From Calendula officinalis (Eukaryota; Streptophyta; Magnoliopsida; Asterales; Asteraceae): 64,000 bases of DNA. Below the pieces are notes generated by a model. The model worked only from the letters and a program-made list of their open reading frames with translations, was not told the origin of the DNA and did no database searches. The DNA is taken from positions 40,715,466-40,779,465 of the forward strand of contig OY970830.1 in assembly GCA_963853835.1 (NCBI GenBank), in the 5' to 3' direction. Positions 9,762 to 19,471 of this stretch are shown here, in pieces; the first letter of the stretch is position 1, and every line of letters begins with the position of its first letter. Made by a program: the position numbers and the translations under genes.

Positions 9762-11131
9762 ATTCATTTTAGTTACACTCCATCAAATTTTAAAAATGAG
9801 AACTTTATTTGAGAGAAAAATTTAAAGAAGTAACCAAAGTCTGGCAGTTCTTGGATTTAGTTCACTCACTTCATAATCGATAACCAAAATTTTCATAAGA
9901 TGGAGGGCTGATGATTTGATCCGTATAATAGGCTTTTGGGTTCATGGAGCTCCGTATTTGCCTACGTTTAACAAAGTTGGCTCGAGTAATTTTCTCAATT
10001 ACTAGAAAAAGTATATTTTTTATTTTAAATAAAAAGGAAGGTCGAGCCGGCCTATATAAATGGAGAAAATTCATGGACTACATAGCAAATAGCAATGATC
10101 TATCAAAGAGCATATATCTCACTTTCTTTTTGTCTACGTTTCTTCATCTTCATCTAAAGTTGCAATACTATATCTGCACGTTAAAATTATACACTGGTTT
10201 TGGACTATATGTTACAAATTATTTCGACAATTAAACATATTTAAAATATCCTAATGACACGTCAAAATCAACCATCAAATGGCTTACTTTCCGAGCCATA
10301 CAAAACACGACAACGGAGGAAAAACACAAAACCTGAACAACCTAACCTATAAATCTAAGCCAGTCGAATGAGGAGCCATCACTCGTGTTCGGCTTACCCT
10401 CGAACGGAACAAGAAACTACTTTTTAGTCAATAGCACACTAACGTTTACGACTTTAAAAAAAACCGACACATAAATGTTGTGTCAACTAGTTGGTACTTG
10501 TAAGTGTCAATTGAATACAACTCTATCCTGTGTTTTATGTTCCCTTGGTATACTACTCATTTTTATTAAATGTATTTTGCAATATTGAAAAGGTGAAATA
10601 TATTATTTTAATTAGGATAATTAAATCCAGCATACCACAAAAGTTTTGGCCATAGACCGAAGAATCCGTTATCACACGAACAAGATTTATTATTTGGAAT
10701 TTGTTTTCTAAAATTGTTATTCAATAACCTTTTATTTATACATATATTACATGTTTTTAAACAATTGTATAGAAACACATTTGATTCCTAAAATCGGATT
10801 AAACGTGATAATAAGCTAAAGTAAGGTATTACATACAGTGTGAATTCAATTATCTTACGGTCATATTGAATATAACCAAACAAAAGCTTTAATGTTATAT
10901 ACATAGAAAGTATAGATAATATTTAGCTAAATTTATGAATATACCCTGGACCAACATGTGTATGAATACGGTTAACAGTGGTGACAGAAAGTGAAGGCAT
11001 GAAGGCAAGCGGCAAAGGGGGCCTGGTACTGTGATTAACAACACTGCAACAACAAATTCATATAACATGAAGGTTATTTGTTGCGACAAAGATGATAATT
11101 ACACTAACTCATCAACAAGTTTCGTTTATGA
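9762..11131. other. intergenic AT-rich region without recognised genes
   Basis: About 1.4 kb. Short open frames occur but none has a recognisable domain, good coding composition or splice structure. No clear TIR or LTR is visible. Confidence 0.45.
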
Positions 11132-11571
11132 TTTTTTTTTAACAGCCAAAAAAAGGTTCCAACATAGGGAGCTTCGGCATTGTCATCACCCCCATCCGAA
11201 GGAACCTGGGAAATTTTATTAAACACTAGAATTTAGCAAAGCGCTAAATAGTTACAAAGGGTCTAAAATCCACTCAACCCAAGAAATTTTAAGCTTGCGA
11301 TTTCTGTGGTTAAGCCAATTAAAAGAAAATAACATAATACGATCGACTAAACTACATTTACAAATACTGTTATTATCAAACACTATAGCGTTTCTGAACC
11401 TCCAAAGCCACCAACATGTAGCAATTTCAATTACCTGCCGTTTTAATCTTTTATAATTGACCGAAGGAAGAGACTCACAATCGGACCACCAATCTGAGAA
11501 AGAATCATAGATTCTTACTCTTTGATCACACCACCGCATAATGCTACACCACACTTGACGAGCCGTACGTA
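11132..11571 (-). pseudogene. truncated LINE fragment (ORF2 C-terminus and 3' end), minus strand
   Basis: The minus-strand frame at 11252-11554 encodes WWLWRFRNAIVFDNN and FNWLNHRNRKLKISWVEW, matching the C-terminal end of the LINE ORF2 at 13654-15936 (ILWRFRNAMIF, FNWICN, VSWLEWL). A T run at 11132-11140 is its poly(A) tail on this strand. Only the last ~100 residues remain, the usual outcome of 5' truncation. Confidence 0.75.
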
Positions 11572-12000
11572 GGACTTACAAATTGTTTTTATTTCATCTA
11601 TAAATTTCATATAACATTTATTAATGTATCAAAAATTATTTCTCATTATTACAATTATGGATTGCTATGTTATTTAAACAATATCAATATTTTATTATTT
11701 TCCTACATATCTCTCGAAGCATATCTGCTAATTCGGGCGGACTTTGAAGCTAGTACATCTATATGTGCATATGAACTTAATTAATGTTATTCTTATGCAA
11801 GTGTAATGATTTTTTAAAGTTTAACAACAAAAAGATATTTAAGTCCGATCAAAATAAGTCAAACATAATAATGTTTCTAAGTGTAATAATTTTATAGAAT
11901 AAGATCAAAATAAGTCAAATATTTTATCTTTTTCTGATTGTTTTATATGTTTACAGAACACACAAGGTATTAAGATTACAAATTAATAGGAGAGTTGTTG
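11572..12000. other. AT-rich spacer, nothing recognised
   Basis: No gene or repeat recognised. A direct near-repeat of AAGATCAAAATAAGTCAAA occurs around 11845-11920. Confidence 0.45.
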
Positions 12001-12124
12001 TTAACCCAATGCTTATAACTTAATGGTTATGGCGAACGGAGTAAGGTGTTACCTATGACCTATAAGTCATGATTTCAAGTCCCGTCGTGGACAATAAAAA
12101 TAGATTAGGTGTGGTTACAAAAAA
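12001..12124 (+). repeat. tRNA-derived SINE, plus-strand copy 4
   Basis: TTAACCCAATGCTTATAACT start, A-box region TTAATGGTTATGGCG, B-box region GATTTCAAGTCCCGTCG, GTGGACAATAAAAATAGATT body and a short A tail. This is the cleanest full-length copy of the family seen at 364 and 48589. The flanks GAGTTGTTG and GTGTTGTTTG are only roughly alike. Confidence 0.7.
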
Positions 12125-12296
12125 GTGTTGTTTGACATGTATTTTTACTTTTCTCTTTTTTTTTTTAAATTTTTAATTTTTTGAGTTTTTACCTATTTAC
12201 TAATAAACGTATTATTTTACTTAAACAAATGAGTTTTTATATTATTATGATAAAAAATGATGTTAGGTTAGTATGTTGATAAATTTTCCATACTTT

Positions 12297-12518
12297 AATC
12301 ATAAGTATCATAGTGGTAAAAGTTTAATTTTCATTAGTAAAATTGCTTGTAATTCCTAAGTTCAAATCTTACTAGGAGCATAAAAATATACCCTTTGTGA
12401 CCACAGAGGTTCACCTGTGCCGATTCCGGGCTACCCGCAAGCGGATGGTCGTCCTGGTATTAATCGGCTCACAGAGTGAATCGGAACCAGGATACAAAAA
12501 ATAAAAAATAAAAAAAAA
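12297..12518 (+). repeat. tRNA-derived SINE of a second family with perfect 11-bp TSD
   Basis: Perfect direct repeats TTCCATACTTT lie at 12286-12296 and 12519-12529. The head has TCATAGTGGTAAAAG (A-box-like) and AAGTTCAAATCTTAC (B-box-like). It is followed by a GC-rich body (ACCCGCAAGCGGATGGTCG, GAATCGGAACCAGG) and an A-rich tail. Length 222 bp, fully in keeping with a Pol III SINE. Confidence 0.8.
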
Positions 12519-12857
12519 TTCCATACTTTCCATTAAAAAATAGTAGTATATCATTTAACTGTTATTGAACATGTTAAATATTTATCACACATTTAAATAT
12601 CAACTAAAATTATAAATCAAAATATCTAAAATGTTGTATTATATTTTCTTTTATTATTATTATTATAATACAAAGACAAAATACAAAAGATTAAATAGTC
12701 AAAATTAATCACATATTTTATACATAAATAAGTATTTTGGTCATATGTCACTTACAAAAAAAATTCAACTTTTTTATTTTTTATTTTTTTTAAAAAAATT
12801 ATTATTATTTTTTTAATTTTTTAATTTTTTCGTTAAAAAAATTATATTATTTTGATA

Positions 12858-12976
12858 ATCACGTGTGATACTTAATCACATGTGATTTTATTATACAATC
12901 ACATGTGATTATATATTTAATCATATGTGATCTTTTAATACAATCACATGTGATTTACTATACAATCACATGTGAT
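12858..12976. repeat. array of ATCACATGTGAT palindromes
   Basis: Four exact copies of the 12-bp perfect palindrome ATCACATGTGAT start near 12875, 12899, 12943 and 12965. One-base variants occur near 12858 (ATCACGTGTGAT) and 12920 (ATCATATGTGAT). Each holds an E-box/G-box-like CACATGTG core. Spacing is about 17-24 bp. Confidence 0.85.
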
Positions 12977-13653
12977 TAAATATACAAGTATATATAACTA
13001 AATATACAATTATATGTGATTGTCACATTATTTGTTATTAACGAAAAATAAATATTTTTTTAAAAAAGTAATAATAATAATTAAAAACATTAAAAAAATT
13101 AATTCTAAAAAAATAAAAAATATTATTTTTTTTTTGTAAAGTGACCAAAATACCCTTTCATGTATAAAATAGAGTAAATTACACGGATAGTCCGTGTGGT
13201 TCGACCTGAGTTTTGGATTTGGTCCCTAAGTTCCAGAAATTACACCCGTGGTCACCGTGGTTTGGACTTTATATCGGTTTTGGTCCCTAACGCTAACCGC
13301 CGTTAAAAATGGTTGTTAAATCTAGGCATGTGCAAAGCACATGGGGGTAATTTAGTCCTTTTACCCTCTTCATCATAAAATCTTCCTCATCATCACCATC
13401 ATCACCATTTTACAACATTCATCATCATCATCATGATGAAATCAACCCATGGATGAAGATGATGAAACAAATTTGCAGTTAAACATAACATCATGCATAA
13501 TCAAACAAATTTATGAAATCATAGAAGAGACAAATTAGGGTTTCAGTGTATTTACAAAAAGTCGTAAATTCAACAGCAAGTTCCGTCAAATTAGATCTCT
13601 AGGGATTTACGAAGTTGTCAATTTGATTATAAAAGTTCAAAATTTGTATCTAA

Positions 13654-15936
13654 TTGAATGAATTCTCCTCTGCCTTTGTAAAAAGGTTTTGGGAGATTAT
13701 AAAAACTGAAGTGTTTAATTTTGTGGTTGAATTTTTTGATACAGGTTTTCTGCCGTCAGGATGCAATGCCTCGTTTATTACACTCATTCCGAAGGTGCTT
13801 AACCCTTTGGCGGTGACGGACTATCGGCCAATTAGCCTCATCGGACTTCAATATAAGATTATAGCTAAGGTGTTAGCTATTCGTCTAGCGGCAGTGATAG
13901 ACTCGATTGTGAGCCTGGAACAATCGGCGTTTATTAAAGGTCGTCAGATTCTGGATGGTCCGTTAATTGTGAATGAGATGTTGGCATGGTATAAGAAAAG
14001 TAAGAAAAAAGCGATGTTCTTAAAAATCGATTTTGAAAAAGCTTATGATTCCCTCAATTGGCAATTTTTGGATAAAATGATGGAGTTTATGGACTTTCCG
14101 GGTAAGTGGAGACGTTGGATTCAGGCGATTCTTCACTCGTCGAAGGCGTCTGTTCTATTGAATGGGAATGCTTCTAAGGAATTCAAGCTTGAAAGAGGTC
14201 TCAGACAAGGCGATCCGCTATCGCCTTTCTTGTTTATTATTGCGATGGAAGGGCTTCATGTGGCGATGGAAGAAGCCGTGTCTAGAAAGTTGTTTCATGG
14301 TCTAAAGGTAAAAACAAACGATTTGATCATTTCTCATTTGATGTATGCAGATGACGTTTTTTTTATGGGGGAGTGGTCGTTGGAAAATATTCAACGTCTA
14401 CTCATTTTATTGCATCATTTTTATATGGTCTCGGGCTTGAAGTTAAACTTGCATAAATCAAAGTTGTATGGTGTTGGGATCAATGAGGACGAGGTGAGTG
14501 CTATGGCGGATGTGGTTGGGGTGTGCAAAGATAAAATTCCTTTTATATATCTAGGTCTCCCGGTCGGGGCGTCTATGTCTCGAAAGAAGAATTGGGAGGG
14601 GTTGATTAACAAGTTCAAGCATAAACTGTCAAGATGGAAAGTTAGTTCTTTATCTATCGGTGGGAGATCAATGCTTATTAAATCGGTTCTTGGTGGGTTA
14701 GGGGTATATTATCTCTCCTTGTTTTTGTTGCCGAGAAATGTGGGAAATATTTTGGAGCAATTGAGAGCCGTTTTCTTTTGGGGTGGCAGTGAAGATCGTA
14801 AGAAAATTCATTGGATTAAATGGGATGCGGTTTTGGCTTCTTTGGATAATGGCGGTCTTAATATTGGTAGCTTGATTGCGTTCAATACGGCTCTCCTCTT
14901 GAAGTGGGTTTGGAGATTTGTTAATAACAGAGACATGTTGTGGGCTAGAATGATCTCTATTCTTTATGGTAATGATGGTGGGTGTTTTTCTCGTTCAGCT
15001 CGGGGGTATGTAGGCCCGCAACCTTGGGCCCAAATACTCAAAATGATTGATAAATTTCACTCACAAGGTATAAATCTATTGGGTAATTTGTCTAAAAGAG
15101 TGGGTAATGGTATTAATACATCATTTTGGAATGATATCTGGCTGTCTACCACTCCTTTAGCTGTCGAGTTTCCTAGATTATATAGGTTGGAATCGAACAA
15201 ATGTTGTACGGTGGCGGATAGGTTGGTTAACAATTCTGTTGTTTGGTCGTGGTCTCGGGTGATGGCGGGTGGTCGGTTGAATGCTCTAGTGTCGCAGCTG
15301 GGTACGGTTTTAAGTAATGTAGTGCTTAATGGAGAGCGTGATCAGTGGAGGTGGGCTATCGGCCCAAATGGGTATTTTGAAGTAGGCTCGACGAGAAAAT
15401 GGTTAGACGATTTGTTTCTTCCAAGTTCTGTTGTCGCTACTCGCTGGAATAGATTAATTCCTCGTAAGGTTAACATTCTGTTCTGGAAGGTTAACTTGAA
15501 TCGTATTCCGTCTAAGAAGAATTTATTACTTCGGGGGGTTCAAATGGAAGATTTAAAATGTGAGGTTTGTGGTTGTCTGGTGGAAGATAAAGACCATATT
15601 TTTTGGAGTTGTCAAGTAGCTAAAGATGTTTGGTCGGCGGTTGGTAATTGGTTGCAAGTTTTGGATCTTAGAGTCGATGGTTTGGACGATCTCTTATTTT
15701 CTTTGGATGCGGGTAGGGCGAGCGCAAAAGCTAAATGTATTTTGGAAGCGGTGTGTTTAACGGTTATTTGGATCCTTTGGAGGTTTAGAAATGCGATGAT
15801 ATTCAAAAATGGTGACATGCGGAAGAGTTTGTTGGTTGACGCGGTAAAGGAAGTTTCTTTTAATTGGATTTGTAATTGTAATAATATGTTTAGAGTTTCT
15901 TGGTTAGAATGGCTCATTATGCCTTGTAATTGTTGA
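13654..15936 (+). CDS. LINE ORF2 protein, reverse transcriptase part (endonuclease lost)
   Basis: A 760-codon open frame without internal stops. The first 'codon' is TTG at the truncation point, so there is no true start. Reverse transcriptase motifs: LIPK and DYRPISL near residues 44-62, catalytic LKIDFEKAYDS at about 123-133, RQGDPLSP at about 184-191, and the catalytic YADD at 231-234. Toward the C-terminus is a zf-RVT-type zinc-binding region CEVCGC...HIFWSC. In full-length L1-type elements an apurinic endonuclease precedes this; here it is missing, so the copy cannot mobilise itself. The intact frame over 2.2 kb suggests a fairly recent insertion. Confidence 0.85.
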   Translation: MNEFSSAFVKRFWEIIKTEVFNFVVEFFDTGFLPSGCNASFITLIPKVLNPLAVTDYRPISLIGLQYKIIAKVLAIRLAAVIDSIVSLEQSAFIKGRQILDGPLIVNEMLAWYKKSKKKAMFLKIDFEKAYDSLNWQFLDKMMEFMDFPGKWRRWIQAILHSSKASVLLNGNASKEFKLERGLRQGDPLSPFLFIIAMEGLHVAMEEAVSRKLFHGLKVKTNDLIISHLMYADDVFFMGEWSLENIQRLLILLHHFYMVSGLKLNLHKSKLYGVGINEDEVSAMADVVGVCKDKIPFIYLGLPVGASMSRKKNWEGLINKFKHKLSRWKVSSLSIGGRSMLIKSVLGGLGVYYLSLFLLPRNVGNILEQLRAVFFWGGSEDRKKIHWIKWDAVLASLDNGGLNIGSLIAFNTALLLKWVWRFVNNRDMLWARMISILYGNDGGCFSRSARGYVGPQPWAQILKMIDKFHSQGINLLGNLSKRVGNGINTSFWNDIWLSTTPLAVEFPRLYRLESNKCCTVADRLVNNSVVWSWSRVMAGGRLNALVSQLGTVLSNVVLNGERDQWRWAIGPNGYFEVGSTRKWLDDLFLPSSVVATRWNRLIPRKVNILFWKVNLNRIPSKKNLLLRGVQMEDLKCEVCGCLVEDKDHIFWSCQVAKDVWSAVGNWLQVLDLRVDGLDDLLFSLDAGRASAKAKCILEAVCLTVIWILWRFRNAMIFKNGDMRKSLLVDAVKEVSFNWICNCNNMFRVSWLEWLIMPCNC

Positions 15937-16004
15937 CGTTTAGTTGTTCTTCTTGTTTTTTCTAGTTTGTGAATGAAAGCCGTTTCCAAAAAAAAAAAAA
16001 AAAA
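13655..16004 (+). mobile_element. 5'-truncated L1-type LINE with poly(A) tail
   Basis: The homology starts abruptly inside the linker before the reverse transcriptase (FVKRFWEI), and the element ends with a 17-A run at 15988-16004. It inserted in the MULE at 13172-16492. I could not find a clear target duplication. It encodes only ORF2, without its endonuclease domain. Confidence 0.8.
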
Positions 16005-16533
16005 TCCAGATATAATGCACATCAAAAAGACATCTATTAACATGCAATTCGAAAATTAAAATAAAACTAACTGATTATAAACGAATGAGAGAGCTTACCA
16101 GTGAAGAGTGTTCGCAGAAGAGATTTAAAAGCAGAAAATAATGTTAAATCTTAAGTTTTGATTATGATAACGCAATCACGAGACAGAGATGGTCGGCTAG
16201 CGGTCGAAGAGATTTAAACTACTTTAATAGCTAAAGCATACAGTAAAATCTAATAAGGTAGAGAAATCTAATAAGGGTTATGATTATGAGGAAGATGAAG
16301 ATGAAGATGATGAGGAGGGTAAAAGGACAAAATTACGCCTAGATTTAACAGCCATATTTAATGGCAGTTAGCGTTAGGGACCAAAATCGATACGAAGTCC
16401 AAACCACGGTGACCACGGGTGTAATTTCTAGAACTTAGGGATCAAATCCAAAACTCAGGTCAAAACACAGAGACTATTCGTGAAATTTACTATATAAAAT
16501 ATGTAATTAATCTTGACTATTAATTATAATTAA

Positions 16534-17201
16534 TTCATGATTGAAATTTATCCCTTGAGACTACATTAAATACATCCTTCTTCTAATAAAATTATAATTC
16601 ATTAGTTTATCTAAGTAAAATGTAAATGAGTTTGAAAATACGTTCTCTCAATTTTCAAATACATAACTGAATTAAAGTGCTTATAAATTCATATATGTTG
16701 TAATTCATATGAAAACGAATGGTTGATTACTTCTACGACATTGATTAGTAAACATTTTGTAATATTTAAACATCATCATAAGTATATTTTATGTGCATAA
16801 AGTTTATAATTATAGGTTACCAATCGCTGCCTATAAATAGAAGTGTTATATACTTGTAGTTGTATTTGTGTGACTCTTGTATCTTTTGTATCATACTTTC
16901 ATGTCTAATGAAAATATTGTTATGATCCTCGGTCGAACCGAAAAAATCAGTTTTCCAGAAAAAATTAGATAAATAAAATACACATATGTCTTTTTATATA
17001 GATTTTCGAACTTAAAAAAAAATAGTTAAAAAATAGGTTTTTTTTTGTTTTTTTTAATTTTTTTATTGTATTTATTTTGTATTTTTTAGTTTTTTTAGAT
17101 TTGTACACAATTTACTAATTACTACATCATATATACACAACATCATTATCATCCGGTTCAACTAACATTCTCATTCAGTCCAACCGGTCCAAATATATAT
17201 A
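16534..17201. other. AT-rich spacer, nothing recognised
   Basis: No gene. Poly(T)/A-rich stretches and a TATAAATAGAAG-like stretch near 16830 are present, but no coding sequence follows that would make it a supported promoter. Confidence 0.4.
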
Positions 17202-17513
17202 CTCCCTCCGATTCAAAATAAGTGATACAATTTTCTTTTTGGGGTGATTGAAAATAAGTGATACATTTTAATAAATTACTTTATTTAGCAAAATATAGTG
17301 GGGTCCACACTCAGTAACTATCTACTTTAATATATCGAAATGACTCATTTACTCTTACCTTTACTTTTAACACTATTAAGCCCACTTTATTCAAATGGTG
17401 AGGTACTCATTCCCCACTAACCATTCAATTAATGTAATTTAAACATTATTTTATTATTTTGCCTCAAAAACCTTAAAAACAATAATGTATAACTTATTTC
17501 GAATCAGAGGACA
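17202..17513. mobile_element. Stowaway-like MITE b
   Basis: TIR CTCCCTCCGATTCAAAATAA at the left and the inverted TTATTTCGAATCAGAGGACA at the right, flanked by TA. A second GAAAATAAGTGATACATTTT copy follows the left TIR. Confidence 0.75.
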
Positions 17514-17593
17514 TATAACATTTGACATCACATAAATAGTGGCAGACTAGTAGATGATTTTTTTTTTCTTTTTATAATTTTAGCTGGCATTTT

Positions 17594-19233
17594 TGTAACG
17601 ACCCGAAATTTGTAAATAAATAAATTGTACAAAAATATGATAAATAAGGATAAATCGTTTAAAGAACGTAGGAATTGGTTTCGTGTCATTTGGACACCGA
17701 ACGGGAAAGTTATGGGCGAAACCGAGTCGTGCAAGAAGAAAAAAAATGCAGCCTGGGCTGCGTTCCAAGTTCGCGACGCGAACATATGTTCGCGGATCGT
17801 GAAGTCGTGGCAGGGAAATTGGTAACTAGTCGTGAAGAGTTCCCGACCCATTCCCGATCGCGAATTATGCACCTCTGAAGGAGTTCGCGACGCGAACTAT
17901 TCCGACACCAGCATTTAAGTCGGGTTTATCTCATTTATTACACACAAAAACCCTAGTTTTTCCCTCTCCTTTTGTGTGTGCGATTTCTGAGTGAAGGGTG
18001 TTGTTTGGAACTCAATCTTCATCAAATCTTGGTGATTCTTGCTCCTAGTTGAAGATCTAAGGTAAATCTTCATATCTCTTGTGTTATAAGTCTTAGATTC
18101 AAGTAGGGAAGCTTGAATCATAAACCCTAGTTATGGATTTGTTCATTAATGGTTAAATGGAAGTGAGATAACTTAGATCTATGGTATTTTAACAAGGAAA
18201 ACGTGGTCATGTTATGGATACACGAGAATGTGGTGATTTATGAACCTAGGGTTTGGTAATTTTGGGGAAAATGGTGCTAGTAGTTAACTAGCCATGGATT
18301 ATGTAGTTAGTATAGATGATTAACGCAACCATTGTATTGGTTTTGATAATAGATTGTCGGTTGGAAGATTTGAGGCATTCAAATCTCGAGAAGTGATATT
18401 GGTGATTAAAGAACGCAACAACTGGTTAAGCTTGACTAAGGTGAGTACATGTGAACTTTCAAACTGGGTACATAGCTAGTAAATGTTTTTATGATTAAAT
18501 GATTTTTATCAAGTCTTTAAGTAATTTAGTCATTTATGTGATATATGATGAATTGCTTGTATGATGGTTACATGATTGATTGAATAAGAAAAGATGGAGT
18601 TATAAACTCATAACGATAAAAGATAAGAAATGATGATGATGATGATATCCCTAGGGCCGTAGTAGATTGGAGGCATTTCGGTTATTACGGTACCTTAAGG
18701 TTAGTGGTAGATTGGAGGCATTCCGATTACCCAATACCTATGAGTCCCGGTAGATTGGAGGCATTCCGATTACCGTGGAAATGATGGTCTTGATAGATTG
18801 GAGGCATTCCGATTATCTTGACATTGGCCAATGATGAAAGTGATAAAGTGACCCAAAACAAACTTAGTAATATTATTTTAAGATTAAATAATATTGTTTG
18901 ACTATTTGTTTATCGGGTCTAAAACCCATGTATCTCACGAGGCAATTTTGTCTCACGTACTATGTTTGTGTTTTTGCTATGTACTCAGGTTCGGGATCGA
19001 AGATCTAGGAGGCCCGTTTAAAAGAGGCCTTGTTGAGATTAGCTCGGTGTTGATGATTAGAGTCCTTATCCTATGGTTAAGATATAATTTGTAACACCGT
19101 TTTTGTAAACTCTGATAATCTCGAACAAGAAACCTTTTCGTTTTTGTAAAACCGGAATTTGATGATGATACAATATTATGTATTTTTGGATTAAATGATA
19201 TTTAAATATTGTTTTGAAAATTGAGGTGTTACA
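17594..19233 (+). repeat. 5' LTR of the Tekay-type element
   Basis: Starts TGTAACGACCCG and ends GAGGTGTTACA. It contains GTTCGCGACGCGAAC-type inverted motifs near 17772 and 17885, and a four-copy internal repeat near 18660. Compared with the 3' LTR it lacks about 20 bp at the second GTTCGCG site. Confidence 0.93.
18656..18825 (+). repeat. four-copy repeat inside the LTR
   Basis: AGATTGGAGGCATTCCGATT (one copy with TTCGGTT) recurs four times at about 45-60 bp spacing. The same array is in the 3' LTR at about 25163-25325. It lies in the LTR's 3' half, so it may be transcribed as leader or act as a regulatory array. Confidence 0.8.
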
Positions 19234-19234
19234 A

Positions 19235-19250
19235 CTTGGTATCAGAGCTA
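19235..19250 (+). promoter_or_regulatory. primer-binding site, initiator-Met tRNA type
   Basis: CTTGGTATCAGAGCTA directly after the 5' LTR. TGGTATCAGAGC is complementary to the 3' end of plant initiator methionine tRNA, the standard minus-strand primer of these elements. Confidence 0.85.
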
Positions 19251-19471
19251 TAGTTTAAGTGAACTAGGTTGAGTTGACCATCCTAGACTTAAACTGAGCT
19301 AGTAGGACCGTAGGTTCCATAGGATACTTATGAAATGACTATTGAGACCTTAAAGTGTAGGGTCGATAGGGTTGACCTTAAGGGAATAGGTCATGTTGGT
19401 TGTGGAACGGTCAATGCCACCGTTACTTTAATGAATTGATTACTAAATGATTGATGTCTTATTATAGCAAA

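Larger units (their letters stand above)
13172..16492. mobile_element. MULE with perfect 9-bp TSD, containing a LINE
   Basis: TIRs GAGTAAATTACACGGATAGT at the left and CTATTCGTGAAATTTACTA at the right continue through the inverted GGTCACCGTGG / CCACGGTGACC, GGTCCCTAACGCTAAC and the arms near 13330/16350. Perfect 9-bp TATAAAATA repeats flank it (13163-13171, 16493-16501). Without the LINE it would be about 1 kb and non-autonomous. Confidence 0.8.
12690..16533. mobile_element. palindrome-rich TIR element split by a MULE and a LINE
   Basis: The left end TTAAATAGTCAAAATTAATC then ACATATTTTATACAT is answered after 16492 by TATAAAATATGTAATTAATC then TTGACTATTAA. Just before the inserted MULE, TGACCAAAATACCC mirrors GTATTTTGGTCA of the left arm. 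Removing 13172-16501 reunites an element of about 500 bp. Its core carries the ATCACATGTGAT array. Confidence 0.6.
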
